64,000 nt of DNA from Flavimaribacter sediminis (lineage in GTDB: Bacteria; Pseudomonadota; Alphaproteobacteria; Rhizobiales; Rhizobiaceae): NCBI RefSeq assembly GCF_019492055.1, contig NZ_JAICBX010000001.1, forward strand, positions 62,001 to 126,000, given 5' to 3'. The position numbers were made by a program, and so were the translations under genes. The notes below the pieces were generated by a model. The model did no database searches, was not told the origin of the DNA, and worked only from the letters and a program-made list of their open reading frames with translations. The number at the start of each line of letters is the position of its first letter. Position 1 is the first letter of the stretch. This document shows positions 42,508 to 50,119 of the stretch, one piece after another.

Positions 42508-43911
42508 ATGCGGGAACCAATTGACGAAATCATCGCCGAGCTCGGCGAACGCGGCGTGGTGACGGAAGAGGCGGCCATGGCGCGCCATCTGGACGACATG
42601 ATCGGGTCGACGCCCGTTACGCCGGTCGCTGTCCTCTGTCCGGCGAGCACGCAGGAAACATCTGCGGCCGTCAAGTGGTGCGCCCGGCGCGAATTCGCGA
42701 TCGTGCCCCAGGGAGGGCTGACAGGGCTGAGCAGTGGGGCCGTGCCGCTCTCGAACCGCAAATCCGTGATCCTGTCGACGCATCGCATGAACAGGATCCG
42801 CGAAGTCGATCCGCTCAACAACAGCATGACTGTCGAAGCGGGCGTCGTTCTCGCCGAAGCAAAGGCGGCGGCTGAAGAGGTCGAGCGCTATCTGCCGCTC
42901 AGCCATGGCGGCCAGGGCTCCAGCCAGATCGGCGGCAACCTGTCGACCAATTCCGGAGGCAACAATGCCCTGAGATACGGTACGGCGCGCGATCAGGTCA
43001 TGGGTCTTGAAGTCGTGCTGCCGGACGGGACGGTCTGGAACGGCCTGAGGAAACTCAGGAAGAACACGGCCGGTTACGATCTCAAACAGCTCTTCATCGG
43101 CGGCGAGGGGACGCTGGGCGTAATCACCGCCGCGGTGTTGAAACTGCGGCCCTTGCCCCGCAATCGCGTGACCGCATTCGCCGCCGTGCAGTCGCCGGAA
43201 GCGGCCCTGCGGGTATTGCGGCGCCTGGAAGCTGCGCTTGGCGAGACCGTCGCCGCTTTCGAGCTGATCTGTCGCACCGCCCTTGAACAGGGCTTGAGCG
43301 CAGAAGGCGTCGTATTGCCGCTTGCCGAACCGGCCGACTGGAGCGTCCTGGTCGAGGTCGAAACGCCGGCGCTTTCGTTCGATATTTCCGCAGCGCTTGA
43401 GGAAGGTTTGGCGGCATGCATCGAAAGCGGCGACGTGGCGGATGCTGTCATTGCCCAGTCAGTCGCCCAGCGTCAGGCCATGTGGCGTCTTCGCGAGGCG
43501 ATCGCCGTCGTCTTCATCGAGGACAAGCATTCATTGAAAAACGACACGGCCGTTCCGGCGGGGAATGTTCCCGACTATATCGTCAACGCGACAGCCGCCG
43601 TGTCCGACTATCTGCCCGGTGTCCGGTCAGCGCCCTTTGGCCATGTCGGCGACGGCAACATCCATTTTAATCTTCTGCGACCGGAGACGATGAGCGGACC
43701 GGATTTTCACGACCGTCACGAGACGTTGAAAAAGATCGTCGAGGAAGAGGCGCTGAAACTTGGCGGGACGATCAGCGCCGAGCATGGCATTGGCGCAATC
43801 CGCCGCAAGAGCTTCGACCTCAGCGCCGACCCGGTCGAAAAGGACCTCATGCGCAGACTGCGCAAGGCGCTCGACGACAACCGGCTGTTCAATCCCGACG
43901 TGCTCCTCTGA
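42508..43911 (+). CDS. FAD-linked 2-hydroxyacid dehydrogenase (GlcD/D-LDH family)
   Basis: This 467-residue protein has an N-terminal PCMH-type FAD domain (IVPQGGLTGLSSGAVP, then GGQGSSQIGGNLSTNSGGNNALRYG and YDLKQLFIGGEGTLGVIT). The C-terminal FAD-oxidase domain contains FGHVGDGNIHFNLL (metal ligands) and ISAEHGIGAIRRKSF. It oxidises 2-hydroxy acids such as D-lactate, glycolate or D-2-hydroxyglutarate to 2-oxo acids. It starts 2 bp after the aminotransferase and is the last gene of the operon. An aromatic or imidazole lactate is an attractive substrate in this context. Confidence 0.9.
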   Translation: MREPIDEIIAELGERGVVTEEAAMARHLDDMIGSTPVTPVAVLCPASTQETSAAVKWCARREFAIVPQGGLTGLSSGAVPLSNRKSVILSTHRMNRIREVDPLNNSMTVEAGVVLAEAKAAAEEVERYLPLSHGGQGSSQIGGNLSTNSGGNNALRYGTARDQVMGLEVVLPDGTVWNGLRKLRKNTAGYDLKQLFIGGEGTLGVITAAVLKLRPLPRNRVTAFAAVQSPEAALRVLRRLEAALGETVAAFELICRTALEQGLSAEGVVLPLAEPADWSVLVEVETPALSFDISAALEEGLAACIESGDVADAVIAQSVAQRQAMWRLREAIAVVFIEDKHSLKNDTAVPAGNVPDYIVNATAAVSDYLPGVRSAPFGHVGDGNIHFNLLRPETMSGPDFHDRHETLKKIVEEEALKLGGTISAEHGIGAIRRKSFDLSADPVEKDLMRRLRKALDDNRLFNPDVLL

Positions 43912-44342
43912 GGCGCGGTGAGGCTGGAACGCAAGCAGAACATTGTTGCTGCAATATTCGGGTTTTTGTGCTATGTTGGTCGTTTCGCAAGGAAGGAAAC
44001 GGCATAACGGGGAAACCGCCGTTTATGCAGGGGTTCGTCAAAATCGCGGATTCCCGAAACAAACCCAAATGGCAGAAAGCGTAGAATCCCGAAACAAACC
44101 CAGATGCACCACAAAGCGGAATCCCGAATCAAAGCCATATGGCTAAAAACGTGAATTCCCGAAACAAACCCAAACGCCTCGGAATACAAATTCCCGAAAC
44201 GAAGCCAGATAGCGTGAATCACGAATTCCCGAAACAAAGCCAGATGGGAGGGAAGGCAGGGCCCTGGAATGAACCGGGAATAATAATACAATAAAAACAA
44301 TATTTTAGTAAAAAATGAATGTAATCCAATGGAGCATCGTCC
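43912..44342. other. Intergenic region containing a 35-bp repeat array
   Basis: These 431 bp hold no credible gene. The first ~140 bp carry small imperfect hairpins (for example CGTTTC-N9-GAAACG near 43981). Then comes the six-unit array at 44050-44259. The last ~80 bp are strongly AT-rich and precede the cyclase gene, so they probably contain its promoter. Apparent open frames on the minus strand across the array shift frame from unit to unit because 35 is not a multiple of 3. Confidence 0.6.
44050..44259. repeat. Tandem array of six units with exact 35-bp period
   Basis: Unit starts are at 44050, 44085, 44120, 44155, 44190 and 44225. Each begins with a ~19-20-bp conserved core, consensus A(T/A)TCCCGAAACAAA(C/G)CCA, followed by about 15 variable bases. 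Core copies differ at only one to three positions, while the linkers differ freely. The constant spacing with variable linkers looks like selected protein-binding sites or structured-RNA repeats rather than slippage. Spacers are too short for a CRISPR. No function is known to me. Confidence 0.85.
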
Positions 44343-45482
44343 ATGGTGAGCGCGGACAAGGTAATCGAGTGGCTGGTCACGTCCGGCTCCCGCTGCAGTT
44401 CACCCGCAGAATTGCTTGCGGGATATTGTGAGCGCCTGGGTGAAGCCGACATTCCGGTTGACCGGTCGACGCTCGGCGCTCCGCTGCTGCATCCGATCGC
44501 GCAGTCATCCTATGTCTTCTGGGACGTCGAAACCGGATCGAGCCAGCGCTGGTTCCAGTGGACGGCGGATGCGCTGGAAACCATGCGCGCCAGCCCGATC
44601 TATCCCGTCTATACGGAAGGCCGAAGCAGCCGCTTGCTCCTGGCGGACGAGGAAGACCGCGCCCGTTTTCCGATCGGCGCAGACCTTTGGGACGAGGGGT
44701 ACTTCGAGTACCTCGCACTGGCGCTTTCCTTTTCGGACGGTTCCTGGAAAGTGCTCACGCTCGCCACAAAGAACGCCGAAGGTTTCAGCGACTGCGACAG
44801 GCGGGAAGTCGACAAGACATTGCCGGCCCTGGCGCTGGTTTTCGAAGGATTCATCGCCCGCAATACGGCGCGCACGCTCATGGAAACCTATGTCGGCAAG
44901 CGGGCCGGACTGCGCGTGCTCGACGGCGAGATCGCGCGCGGCGACGGCAGCCGCATCGACGCCGTGATCTGGTTCTGCGATCTGCGAAACTACACGGCGC
45001 TTTCCGAGAAACACGGCGAGGAGGAACTGCTGGCCATCCTCAACGCCTATTTTGAACTTGTGACCAACGCCGTCGAAAACAATGGCGGCGAAGTGCTGAA
45101 ATTCATCGGCGACGCGATGCTGGCGGTCTTCCCCGTCGACGGAGACGGCGAGCAGGCAGTCAAGCGGGCGGAAGACGCCGCTTTTGAGGCTCTCGCAACC
45201 TGGCGCAAGCAAGGGACCGATCGTTTTGCCTTCGGCGTGGCTTTGCATCCGGGCGAGGTGTTCTACGGCAATATCGGAGGCGGGGCGCGGCTGGATTTCA
45301 CCGTTATCGGCGCTGCTGTCAACATGGCGAGCCGCATCGAAAGCCTGGCGGGCGACCTCGGCGAGCCGCTGCTGGTTTCACAGGCGATCGTCGAGCGTTC
45401 GTCGCGCAGCTGGCGGGAAATCGGAGCCTACGATCTCAAGGGCGTTTCAGATCCCGTGACCGTTTTTGCGCCGGAGGCCTGA
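44343..45482 (+). CDS. Cytosolic class III adenylate/guanylate cyclase
   Basis: This 379-residue protein has no membrane helix. The N-terminal ~190 residues form an uncharacterised sensor-like region (SYVFWDVETGSSQRWFQWTAD, then WKVLTLATKNAEGFSDCDRR). The C-terminal cyclase domain has metal-binding Asp in VIWFCDLRNYTALSEKHG and LKFIGDAMLAVF, and the catalytic Asn and Arg in FTVIGAAVNMASRIE. The Lys in LKFIGD favours ATP. GGAG lies eight bases before the ATG. This layout is common among rhizobial soluble cyclases. It is preceded by the repeat array and converges on the luxR-type gene with 6 bp between. Confidence 0.88.
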   Translation: MVSADKVIEWLVTSGSRCSSPAELLAGYCERLGEADIPVDRSTLGAPLLHPIAQSSYVFWDVETGSSQRWFQWTADALETMRASPIYPVYTEGRSSRLLLADEEDRARFPIGADLWDEGYFEYLALALSFSDGSWKVLTLATKNAEGFSDCDRREVDKTLPALALVFEGFIARNTARTLMETYVGKRAGLRVLDGEIARGDGSRIDAVIWFCDLRNYTALSEKHGEEELLAILNAYFELVTNAVENNGGEVLKFIGDAMLAVFPVDGDGEQAVKRAEDAAFEALATWRKQGTDRFAFGVALHPGEVFYGNIGGGARLDFTVIGAAVNMASRIESLAGDLGEPLLVSQAIVERSSRSWREIGAYDLKGVSDPVTVFAPEA

Positions 45483-45488
45483 CCCATT

Positions 45489-46232
45489 CTACTGGATCAG
45501 CCCTCCGCGCAAAGCCGTGACCGCGGCGTGATGCTTGTTCAGGCTGCCGAGTTTGCGCGTCGCCGACAGCGCATGGTGATTGACGGTGGAAACCGAGAGA
45601 TTGAGGATCGTCGCGATTTCTCCCGCCGTCTTGCCTTCGAGCGTCCATGCGAGGCATTCGCGTTCCCGGATGGAGAGTTCAACATCTTCCTCGACGCCGG
45701 GAAACGGCAATCTGATCTGCTCGCGCATCACCCGGTCATGGGTGCCGTAGGCTGCCGCGAAGATGCGGCCGTGCTCGCTGCGGGTCGCATCGAGCAGGTG
45801 GCGTTTGTCCGACGAAACCACGTTGAAGACAGACACCTCGCCGTCCGGTCCGTGCATCGGGATGGCGAGACCATAGGAAATGCCAAAACATTTCGCCTCG
45901 TCGAAGACAAGCCGCTGCGGCTTCTTGAAATCCCTCAGGAAACGCCCCTGACCCCAGTAGAAAGGCTGCATGATGCGCGTCGACAGATCGGCGACGGGAT
46001 CGACTTCGAAGTAGCGCAGGGCGCGGTACCGGCCAAGCCACGCGTCGGGATAGCTTGTCCTGATCGTCTCGTCGATGGGAAACGGCTTGTTGCGCGGCGG
46101 GCGCAGGATCATGAAGGAGAAATGCTCCAGGTTCATGGCGCCCAGCATGGCTTTCATGCGGACGCCGACCTCGGCGTCGCCATCATCGAATTGGTAGTCG
46201 CTGTCAGCAAGCCATGGCTTCATGGGTTCCAT
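45489..46232 (-). CDS. LuxR family regulator with AHL-binding domain (LuxR solo)
   Basis: This 247-residue protein has an N-terminal autoinducer-binding domain and a C-terminal LuxR helix-turn-helix (LSIRERECLAWTLEGKTAGE, then IATILNLSVSTVNHHALSAT). The residues expected to contact an acyl-homoserine lactone are all present with exact TraR spacing: Trp65, Tyr69, Asp78, Pro79 and Trp93 (TraR 57, 61, 70, 71, 85). The HTH also keeps the invariant Glu, Leu and Gly. No luxI-like synthase is in the window. It is divergent from an importer operon containing an AidH-like hydrolase domain. I infer that it senses the imported or exogenous signal and controls that operon. Confidence 0.9.
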   Translation of the reverse strand: MEPMKPWLADSDYQFDDGDAEVGVRMKAMLGAMNLEHFSFMILRPPRNKPFPIDETIRTSYPDAWLGRYRALRYFEVDPVADLSTRIMQPFYWGQGRFLRDFKKPQRLVFDEAKCFGISYGLAIPMHGPDGEVSVFNVVSSDKRHLLDATRSEHGRIFAAAYGTHDRVMREQIRLPFPGVEEDVELSIRERECLAWTLEGKTAGEIATILNLSVSTVNHHALSATRKLGSLNKHHAAVTALRGGLIQ

Positions 46233-46457
46233 CCTTCCGGACCGTTTCGCTGTTCCCGGATTCGTATCGGTCTATCCGATAGATTGCGTGGTTTAAGCGG
46301 CGCAACCCGTCATTCGGTTTCCGCGAAAGCGATAAGATTAAGAATCTATACCGAGCGGCTGGATTTTGGCAAACCTTTGCAATTGAGGCGCCGCCGAAAT
46401 CTCTAGTAGCCTCGTCGTCGAATATGAATTTCGATCACCTTTTTCATGGAGATAAAG
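46233..46457. promoter_or_regulatory. Divergent promoter region between luxR and the importer operon
   Basis: These 225 bp hold a perfect 13-bp palindrome, TCTATCCGATAGA (46271-46283), 39 bp from the luxR start, and a second inverted repeat GCAAACCTTTGC (46369-46380). Neither is a classical 18-20-bp lux box, but the first is a good operator candidate. ATGGAGATAAAG supplies the ribosome site for the ATG at 46458. Confidence 0.45.
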
Positions 46458-47687
46458 ATGCGCAAGCTCACAAAGGCCCTGGCAATTGCTACGGCGCTTA
46501 CGACTTTTGCAACGACGGCGGCTTACGCCGATCTCGTCAAGATTGGCGTGCTGGCGCCATTGACCGGACCGACCGCCTCCGATGGCGAGGAATTCGTGCG
46601 CGGCGTGGAACTCGCGGTGGAAGAAGTTAACGCCGAAGGCGGCGTCGCCGGACATACTTTCGAAGTGGTTCCGGCGGATGTGGTCGACCACTCGGCGGCC
46701 AACGTCACCTCCGCCGTCGAACGGCTGCTCGCTACCGATGGCGTCGAGATCATCCTGACCGGTTACGCCAGCCTCTCGCTGTTCGAGGTCGAGCTGATGG
46801 CCGAAGCCGGCATGCCCTATCTGCCGGCCGGGCCTTCGCCGCAATTTGCGGCGATCGTGACGCAGGATCCGGAAGAGTACGATTGCTGCTGGTCCTTTAC
46901 GGCCGACTTCAAGGGGTATGAAACCGAAGTCACGCCGATGATCGAAGCCCTGTCCGAAGCCGGGCATTTCCCGCTCGAGGACAAGACGGTCGCCATCATC
47001 TCTTCCGACAACCCCTATTCCAAGACCATTTCCGAAGGCATGAAAGAGGTCTTCACGGAAGCCGGATGGACGATCACGCTGGATGAACTGGTGCCTTTCG
47101 GCCCGGTCAGCGACTGGCGTCCGATCCTCGCCAAGGTGCGCGAGAACCCGCCGGAAGTCATCATCAACACCGACTATATTCCGGCCAACGCCGCCCTGTT
47201 CACCAACCAGTTTCGCGAGAACCCGACGGACTCGCTGGTGTTCCTGCAATATGCGCCTCTGGTTCCGGAGTTCGTGGAACTGACGGGCGAAAAGTCCAAC
47301 GGCATTCTCTACAACGCCATTGGCGCGACGCTGAATGTCGACGCGCATCCGCGCGGTCAGGAAGTCTTCAAGAAGTACAAGGACAAGTACGACATCGAAT
47401 CCGGCGCCTATGGCACGGGCCTCTATGAAATGGCGAACATCTATTTCGACGCGCTGGAAAAAGTCGGCGATCCCAAGGATCACGACGCGATCGGCAAGGC
47501 GATCGGCGAAACCAGCCGTCCGGTCTCGGCAGGGTTTCTCGAGTTCGATCCCGAGACCCATGTGGCGAAGTACGGTCTCGACTACATTCCCGTCACCTTC
47601 TTCCAGATCCAGGACGGCAAGGGCGTGATGATCGGCCCGGACAAGTACAAATCCGGAGACTTCGTCAAGCCCGAGTGGATGGAATAG
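46458..47687 (+). CDS. Branched-chain amino acid-type ABC substrate-binding protein
   Basis: This 409-residue periplasmic protein (Peripla_BP_6) has a signal peptide MRKLTKALAIATALTTFATT cleaved after AAYA. The ATG at 46458 is chosen because GGAG inside the upstream ATG codon context (46448-46451) fits as its ribosome site. The mature part starts DLVKIGVLAPLTGPTASDGEEFVRGVELAVEEVNAEGGVAGH, typical of LivJ/AmiC-like proteins. It also has TVAIISSDNPYSKTISEGMKEVF. These proteins bind amino acids, amides, urea or other hydrophobic solutes. The ligand here is unknown, and the downstream hydrolase fusion suggests an ester, lactone or amide. Confidence 0.88.
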   Translation: MRKLTKALAIATALTTFATTAAYADLVKIGVLAPLTGPTASDGEEFVRGVELAVEEVNAEGGVAGHTFEVVPADVVDHSAANVTSAVERLLATDGVEIILTGYASLSLFEVELMAEAGMPYLPAGPSPQFAAIVTQDPEEYDCCWSFTADFKGYETEVTPMIEALSEAGHFPLEDKTVAIISSDNPYSKTISEGMKEVFTEAGWTITLDELVPFGPVSDWRPILAKVRENPPEVIINTDYIPANAALFTNQFRENPTDSLVFLQYAPLVPEFVELTGEKSNGILYNAIGATLNVDAHPRGQEVFKKYKDKYDIESGAYGTGLYEMANIYFDALEKVGDPKDHDAIGKAIGETSRPVSAGFLEFDPETHVAKYGLDYIPVTFFQIQDGKGVMIGPDKYKSGDFVKPEWME

Positions 47688-47706
47688 GCGCGTAAGTCAC
47701 ATCCAC

Positions 47707-48435
47707 ATGCCGGCCATTCTTGAAATTGACGGCCTGACCAAGTCTTTCGGGGCTCTGGTGGCCGTCAACCAGGTTTCCTTCGCAGTCGAAAAGGGCGAGA
47801 TCCTCGGCATTGCCGGGCCAAACGGCTCCGGAAAGTCGACGCTGTTCAACCTGATCAGCAGGATTCCCTTCGGCTCCGACAGCGGACGCGTCGTCTTCGA
47901 GGGGCGGCGGATCGAGCGCGCGAGCGACAACCAGATCGCGCGCAGCGGCGTGATCAGGACCTTTCAGCGTGAGGCGGTGTTTGCGTCACTGTCATGTATC
48001 GACAACATCCTCGTCGCCGTGGAACAGACGCTGGGCGTTCGCGGAAAGGAAGCCGAGCGGCTTGCAGATGAGGCTTCCGATCTCGTCGGCTTCCCCAAGA
48101 ACTTCCACAATATGCCCGCTGTCACAATGCCGGTCTTCTACCAGAAGCAGTTGATGCTCGCGACGGCCGTCGCCCAGAAGCCGAAACTGCTGCTGCTCGA
48201 CGAACCGGCCTCGTCGCTGGTCGAAAACGAGGTCGAGTGGGTGCGCGACACGATCATCAAGCTCAACCAAACAGGGATCACGATTCTGCTTATCGAACAT
48301 GTCCTTCCGCTGCTGATGGCCGTCTCCCGTCGTTTGCTCGTGATGGAGCAGGGCAGCGTCATCGCGCTCGGCAATCCGGCGGAGGTCACGCGCGAGAAGC
48401 AGGTCATAGAAGCCTATCTGGGGCAACCGGTGTGA
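47707..48435 (+). CDS. LivG-type ABC ATPase with degenerate signature motif
   Basis: This 242-residue ATPase has Walker A AGPNGSGKSTLFNLISR, Q-loop IRTFQREAVFASLSCIDN and Walker B LLLLDEPASSLVENEVEW with the H-loop LLIEHVLPLL. The ABC signature, LSxGQ or PYGQQRRLEIARA in LivG proteins, reads MPVFYQKQLMLATAVA. The usual GLNPxE after Walker B is SLVENE. The gene starts about 20 bp after the binding protein and overlaps the LivF-type gene. A partner ATPase with a canonical signature follows, so one of the two ATP sites may be weakened. Confidence 0.85.
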   Translation: MPAILEIDGLTKSFGALVAVNQVSFAVEKGEILGIAGPNGSGKSTLFNLISRIPFGSDSGRVVFEGRRIERASDNQIARSGVIRTFQREAVFASLSCIDNILVAVEQTLGVRGKEAERLADEASDLVGFPKNFHNMPAVTMPVFYQKQLMLATAVAQKPKLLLLDEPASSLVENEVEWVRDTIIKLNQTGITILLIEHVLPLLMAVSRRLLVMEQGSVIALGNPAEVTREKQVIEAYLGQPV

Positions 48436-49217
48436 GCGAGGCCCTTCTGGAATTGCGCGACCTGAGCGGCGGCTATCCGCCGGTCTCGGTCTTCCGCGGC
48501 GTCAGCATGTCGGTCGGCGAGCAAGAATCCGTCGGTCTATTCGGACCCAACGGACACGGCAAGACGACGCTGTTGAAAACCGTCGCCGGCCTGATCGACC
48601 CGTGGGAGGGCGATGTCGTCTTTCAGGGACGCCGTCTCAATGCGGAAGGCAAGATGCGGCCGCGTATTTCCCGCAACTTCAACTACGACCTGTTCCAGAA
48701 ACGCCGCATCCGGGCGGCGACGGTCGTCGAGGCCGGCGTCATCTACGTCATGCAGGGCAATCTCCTGTTTCCGGAAATGACTGTTGAAGAAGTTCTGGGC
48801 GTTGCGCCACTGGCGGCTAAGGGCAGAAGCGGCGTGCGCGAAATGCGCGAGCGCGTCCATCATCTGTTTCCGCGCCTGCAGGAGCGCCGTTTCTCGAAAA
48901 TCCGCTATCTCTCGGGCGGCGAGCGGCAAATGGTTTCGATAGCGGTCGGACTGCTGGCGCTTCCGAAACTTCTGATCCTCGACGAGCCGACGCTGGGTCT
49001 TTCGCCGAAGCTTCGCCTTGAACTCATGCAGGCCGTCAGGCAGATCCGCGAAAGCCGGGTTCCCTTGATCATCGTCGACCAGAATATCGAATTCCTCTCG
49101 GGCCTGGTGGACCGTCTGCTGCTCTTCGATCATGGCGCGATCACGCGCGAGATCGACGCCGCCTCGATGCCGTCGCATGACGAAGCCATGGCCATGATGT
49201 TCGGAGAAAGCCATTGA
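48432..49217 (+). CDS. LivF-type ABC ATPase
   Basis: This 261-residue ATPase starts at a GTG that overlaps the LivG stop codon (GTGA). It has Walker A LFGPNGHGKTTLLKTVAGL, an insert VIYVMQGNLLFPEMTVEEVL as Q-loop region, the canonical signature IRYLSGGERQMVSIAVGL and Walker B LLILDEPTLGLSP. It carries a short extra segment after Walker A (about 70-100, KMRPRISRNFNYDLFQKRR) compared with usual LivF. It pairs with the LivG-type subunit to power the importer. Confidence 0.88.
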   Translation: MSEALLELRDLSGGYPPVSVFRGVSMSVGEQESVGLFGPNGHGKTTLLKTVAGLIDPWEGDVVFQGRRLNAEGKMRPRISRNFNYDLFQKRRIRAATVVEAGVIYVMQGNLLFPEMTVEEVLGVAPLAAKGRSGVREMRERVHHLFPRLQERRFSKIRYLSGGERQMVSIAVGLLALPKLLILDEPTLGLSPKLRLELMQAVRQIRESRVPLIIVDQNIEFLSGLVDRLLLFDHGAITREIDAASMPSHDEAMAMMFGESH

Positions 49218-50104
49218 TCTCCGTTGATACGTTTCTGTTTGTTCTTGCCTCCGGCGTCCTGCTCGGCGGTCTCTATGCACTGATGGCGACCGGGCTCGCC
49301 GTGGTCTGGACAACGCTTGGCGTTTTCAACTTCGCGCATGGCGTCTTCGTCGCGCTCGGCGCCTACATCGCCTGGCAGGTGACCCAGAGCGTGACGGGAA
49401 GCGTCGGCTATCTGCTTGGCGCGGCGCTTTCGGTGGTGTTGATGTTCGGGGTGGGCTTTGTCCTGCACTACGTGCTCGTTAAACCGTTCGAGCGTAACGC
49501 CAATCTCGTCCTGCTCGCCGTCATCACGACGCTTGCCGCCGCCTCGATCATCGAGAACGGAATCCTGCTTGTCTGGGGCGCGCGCGACAAGCAAATCGCG
49601 CCTCCGATCAGCGGCACGGTTGGCCTGATGGGCGCGGAAATCAGCGCAAATGACGTGATGATTTTGATGGTGGCGCTGCTCGCCCTGCTGGTTCTTGCGA
49701 TCTTCCTGCGCCGTACGGCGATGGGTCGTGCCATGCGCGCAGTCGCCCAGAACCGAGAGGCGGCGGAACTGATGGGCCTCAACGTGTCGCGCCTCTACGC
49801 TATGACGATCGGCCTGTCGGCTGCGACCGCGGCGCTTGCCGGCGTCTTCATCGGATCGGTGCGCTTCATCAGTCCGACCTTCGGAAGCGATCCGCTGATG
49901 AAATCGCTGATCGTCGTCATCCTCGGCGGCGTCGCGCGGTTTACCAGCCCTATCCTCGCAGCCTTCATCGTCGGGATCGCCGAATCTTTCTCGGTCTATT
50001 TCCTTGGGCTCTACTGGGCGCCGGCGGTGCTCTTCGCGATGATGATCGCCGTGCTCCTGATCAAGCCCGAAGGCCTGTTCGGCCATCGTTCGAAGACGCT
50101 GTAG
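49214..50104 (+). CDS. LivH-type ABC permease
   Basis: This 296-residue membrane protein has about eight hydrophobic helices. LLGGLYALMATGLAVVWTTLGVFNFAHGVFVALGAYIAW is the standard LivH N-terminal signature. The cytoplasmic coupling loop is FLRRTAMGRAMRAVAQNREAAELMGLNVSRLYAMT. It overlaps the LivF-type gene by 4 bp and precedes the LivM fusion gene by 15 bp. It forms half of the import channel. Confidence 0.9.
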   Translation: MISVDTFLFVLASGVLLGGLYALMATGLAVVWTTLGVFNFAHGVFVALGAYIAWQVTQSVTGSVGYLLGAALSVVLMFGVGFVLHYVLVKPFERNANLVLLAVITTLAAASIIENGILLVWGARDKQIAPPISGTVGLMGAEISANDVMILMVALLALLVLAIFLRRTAMGRAMRAVAQNREAAELMGLNVSRLYAMTIGLSAATAALAGVFIGSVRFISPTFGSDPLMKSLIVVILGGVARFTSPILAAFIVGIAESFSVYFLGLYWAPAVLFAMMIAVLLIKPEGLFGHRSKTL

Positions 50105-50119
50105 GAGCGCGAACCAACA

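Noticed and set aside
44050-44259. CRISPR array
   Set aside because: Repeat units are 35 bp in total with only about 15 bp of variable sequence, no cas genes are nearby, and cores vary between units. This does not fit a CRISPR.
43971-44300. A 109-codon minus-strand frame across the 35-bp repeat array
   Set aside because: The array period is not a multiple of three, so each unit is read in a different frame and the product is a patchwork. It has no ribosome site and no family resemblance. I treat the region as non-coding repeats.
46233-46457. Classical 20-bp lux box
   Set aside because: I looked for an ACCTG-type palindrome of 18-20 bp and found only shorter inverted repeats, so no lux box is claimed.
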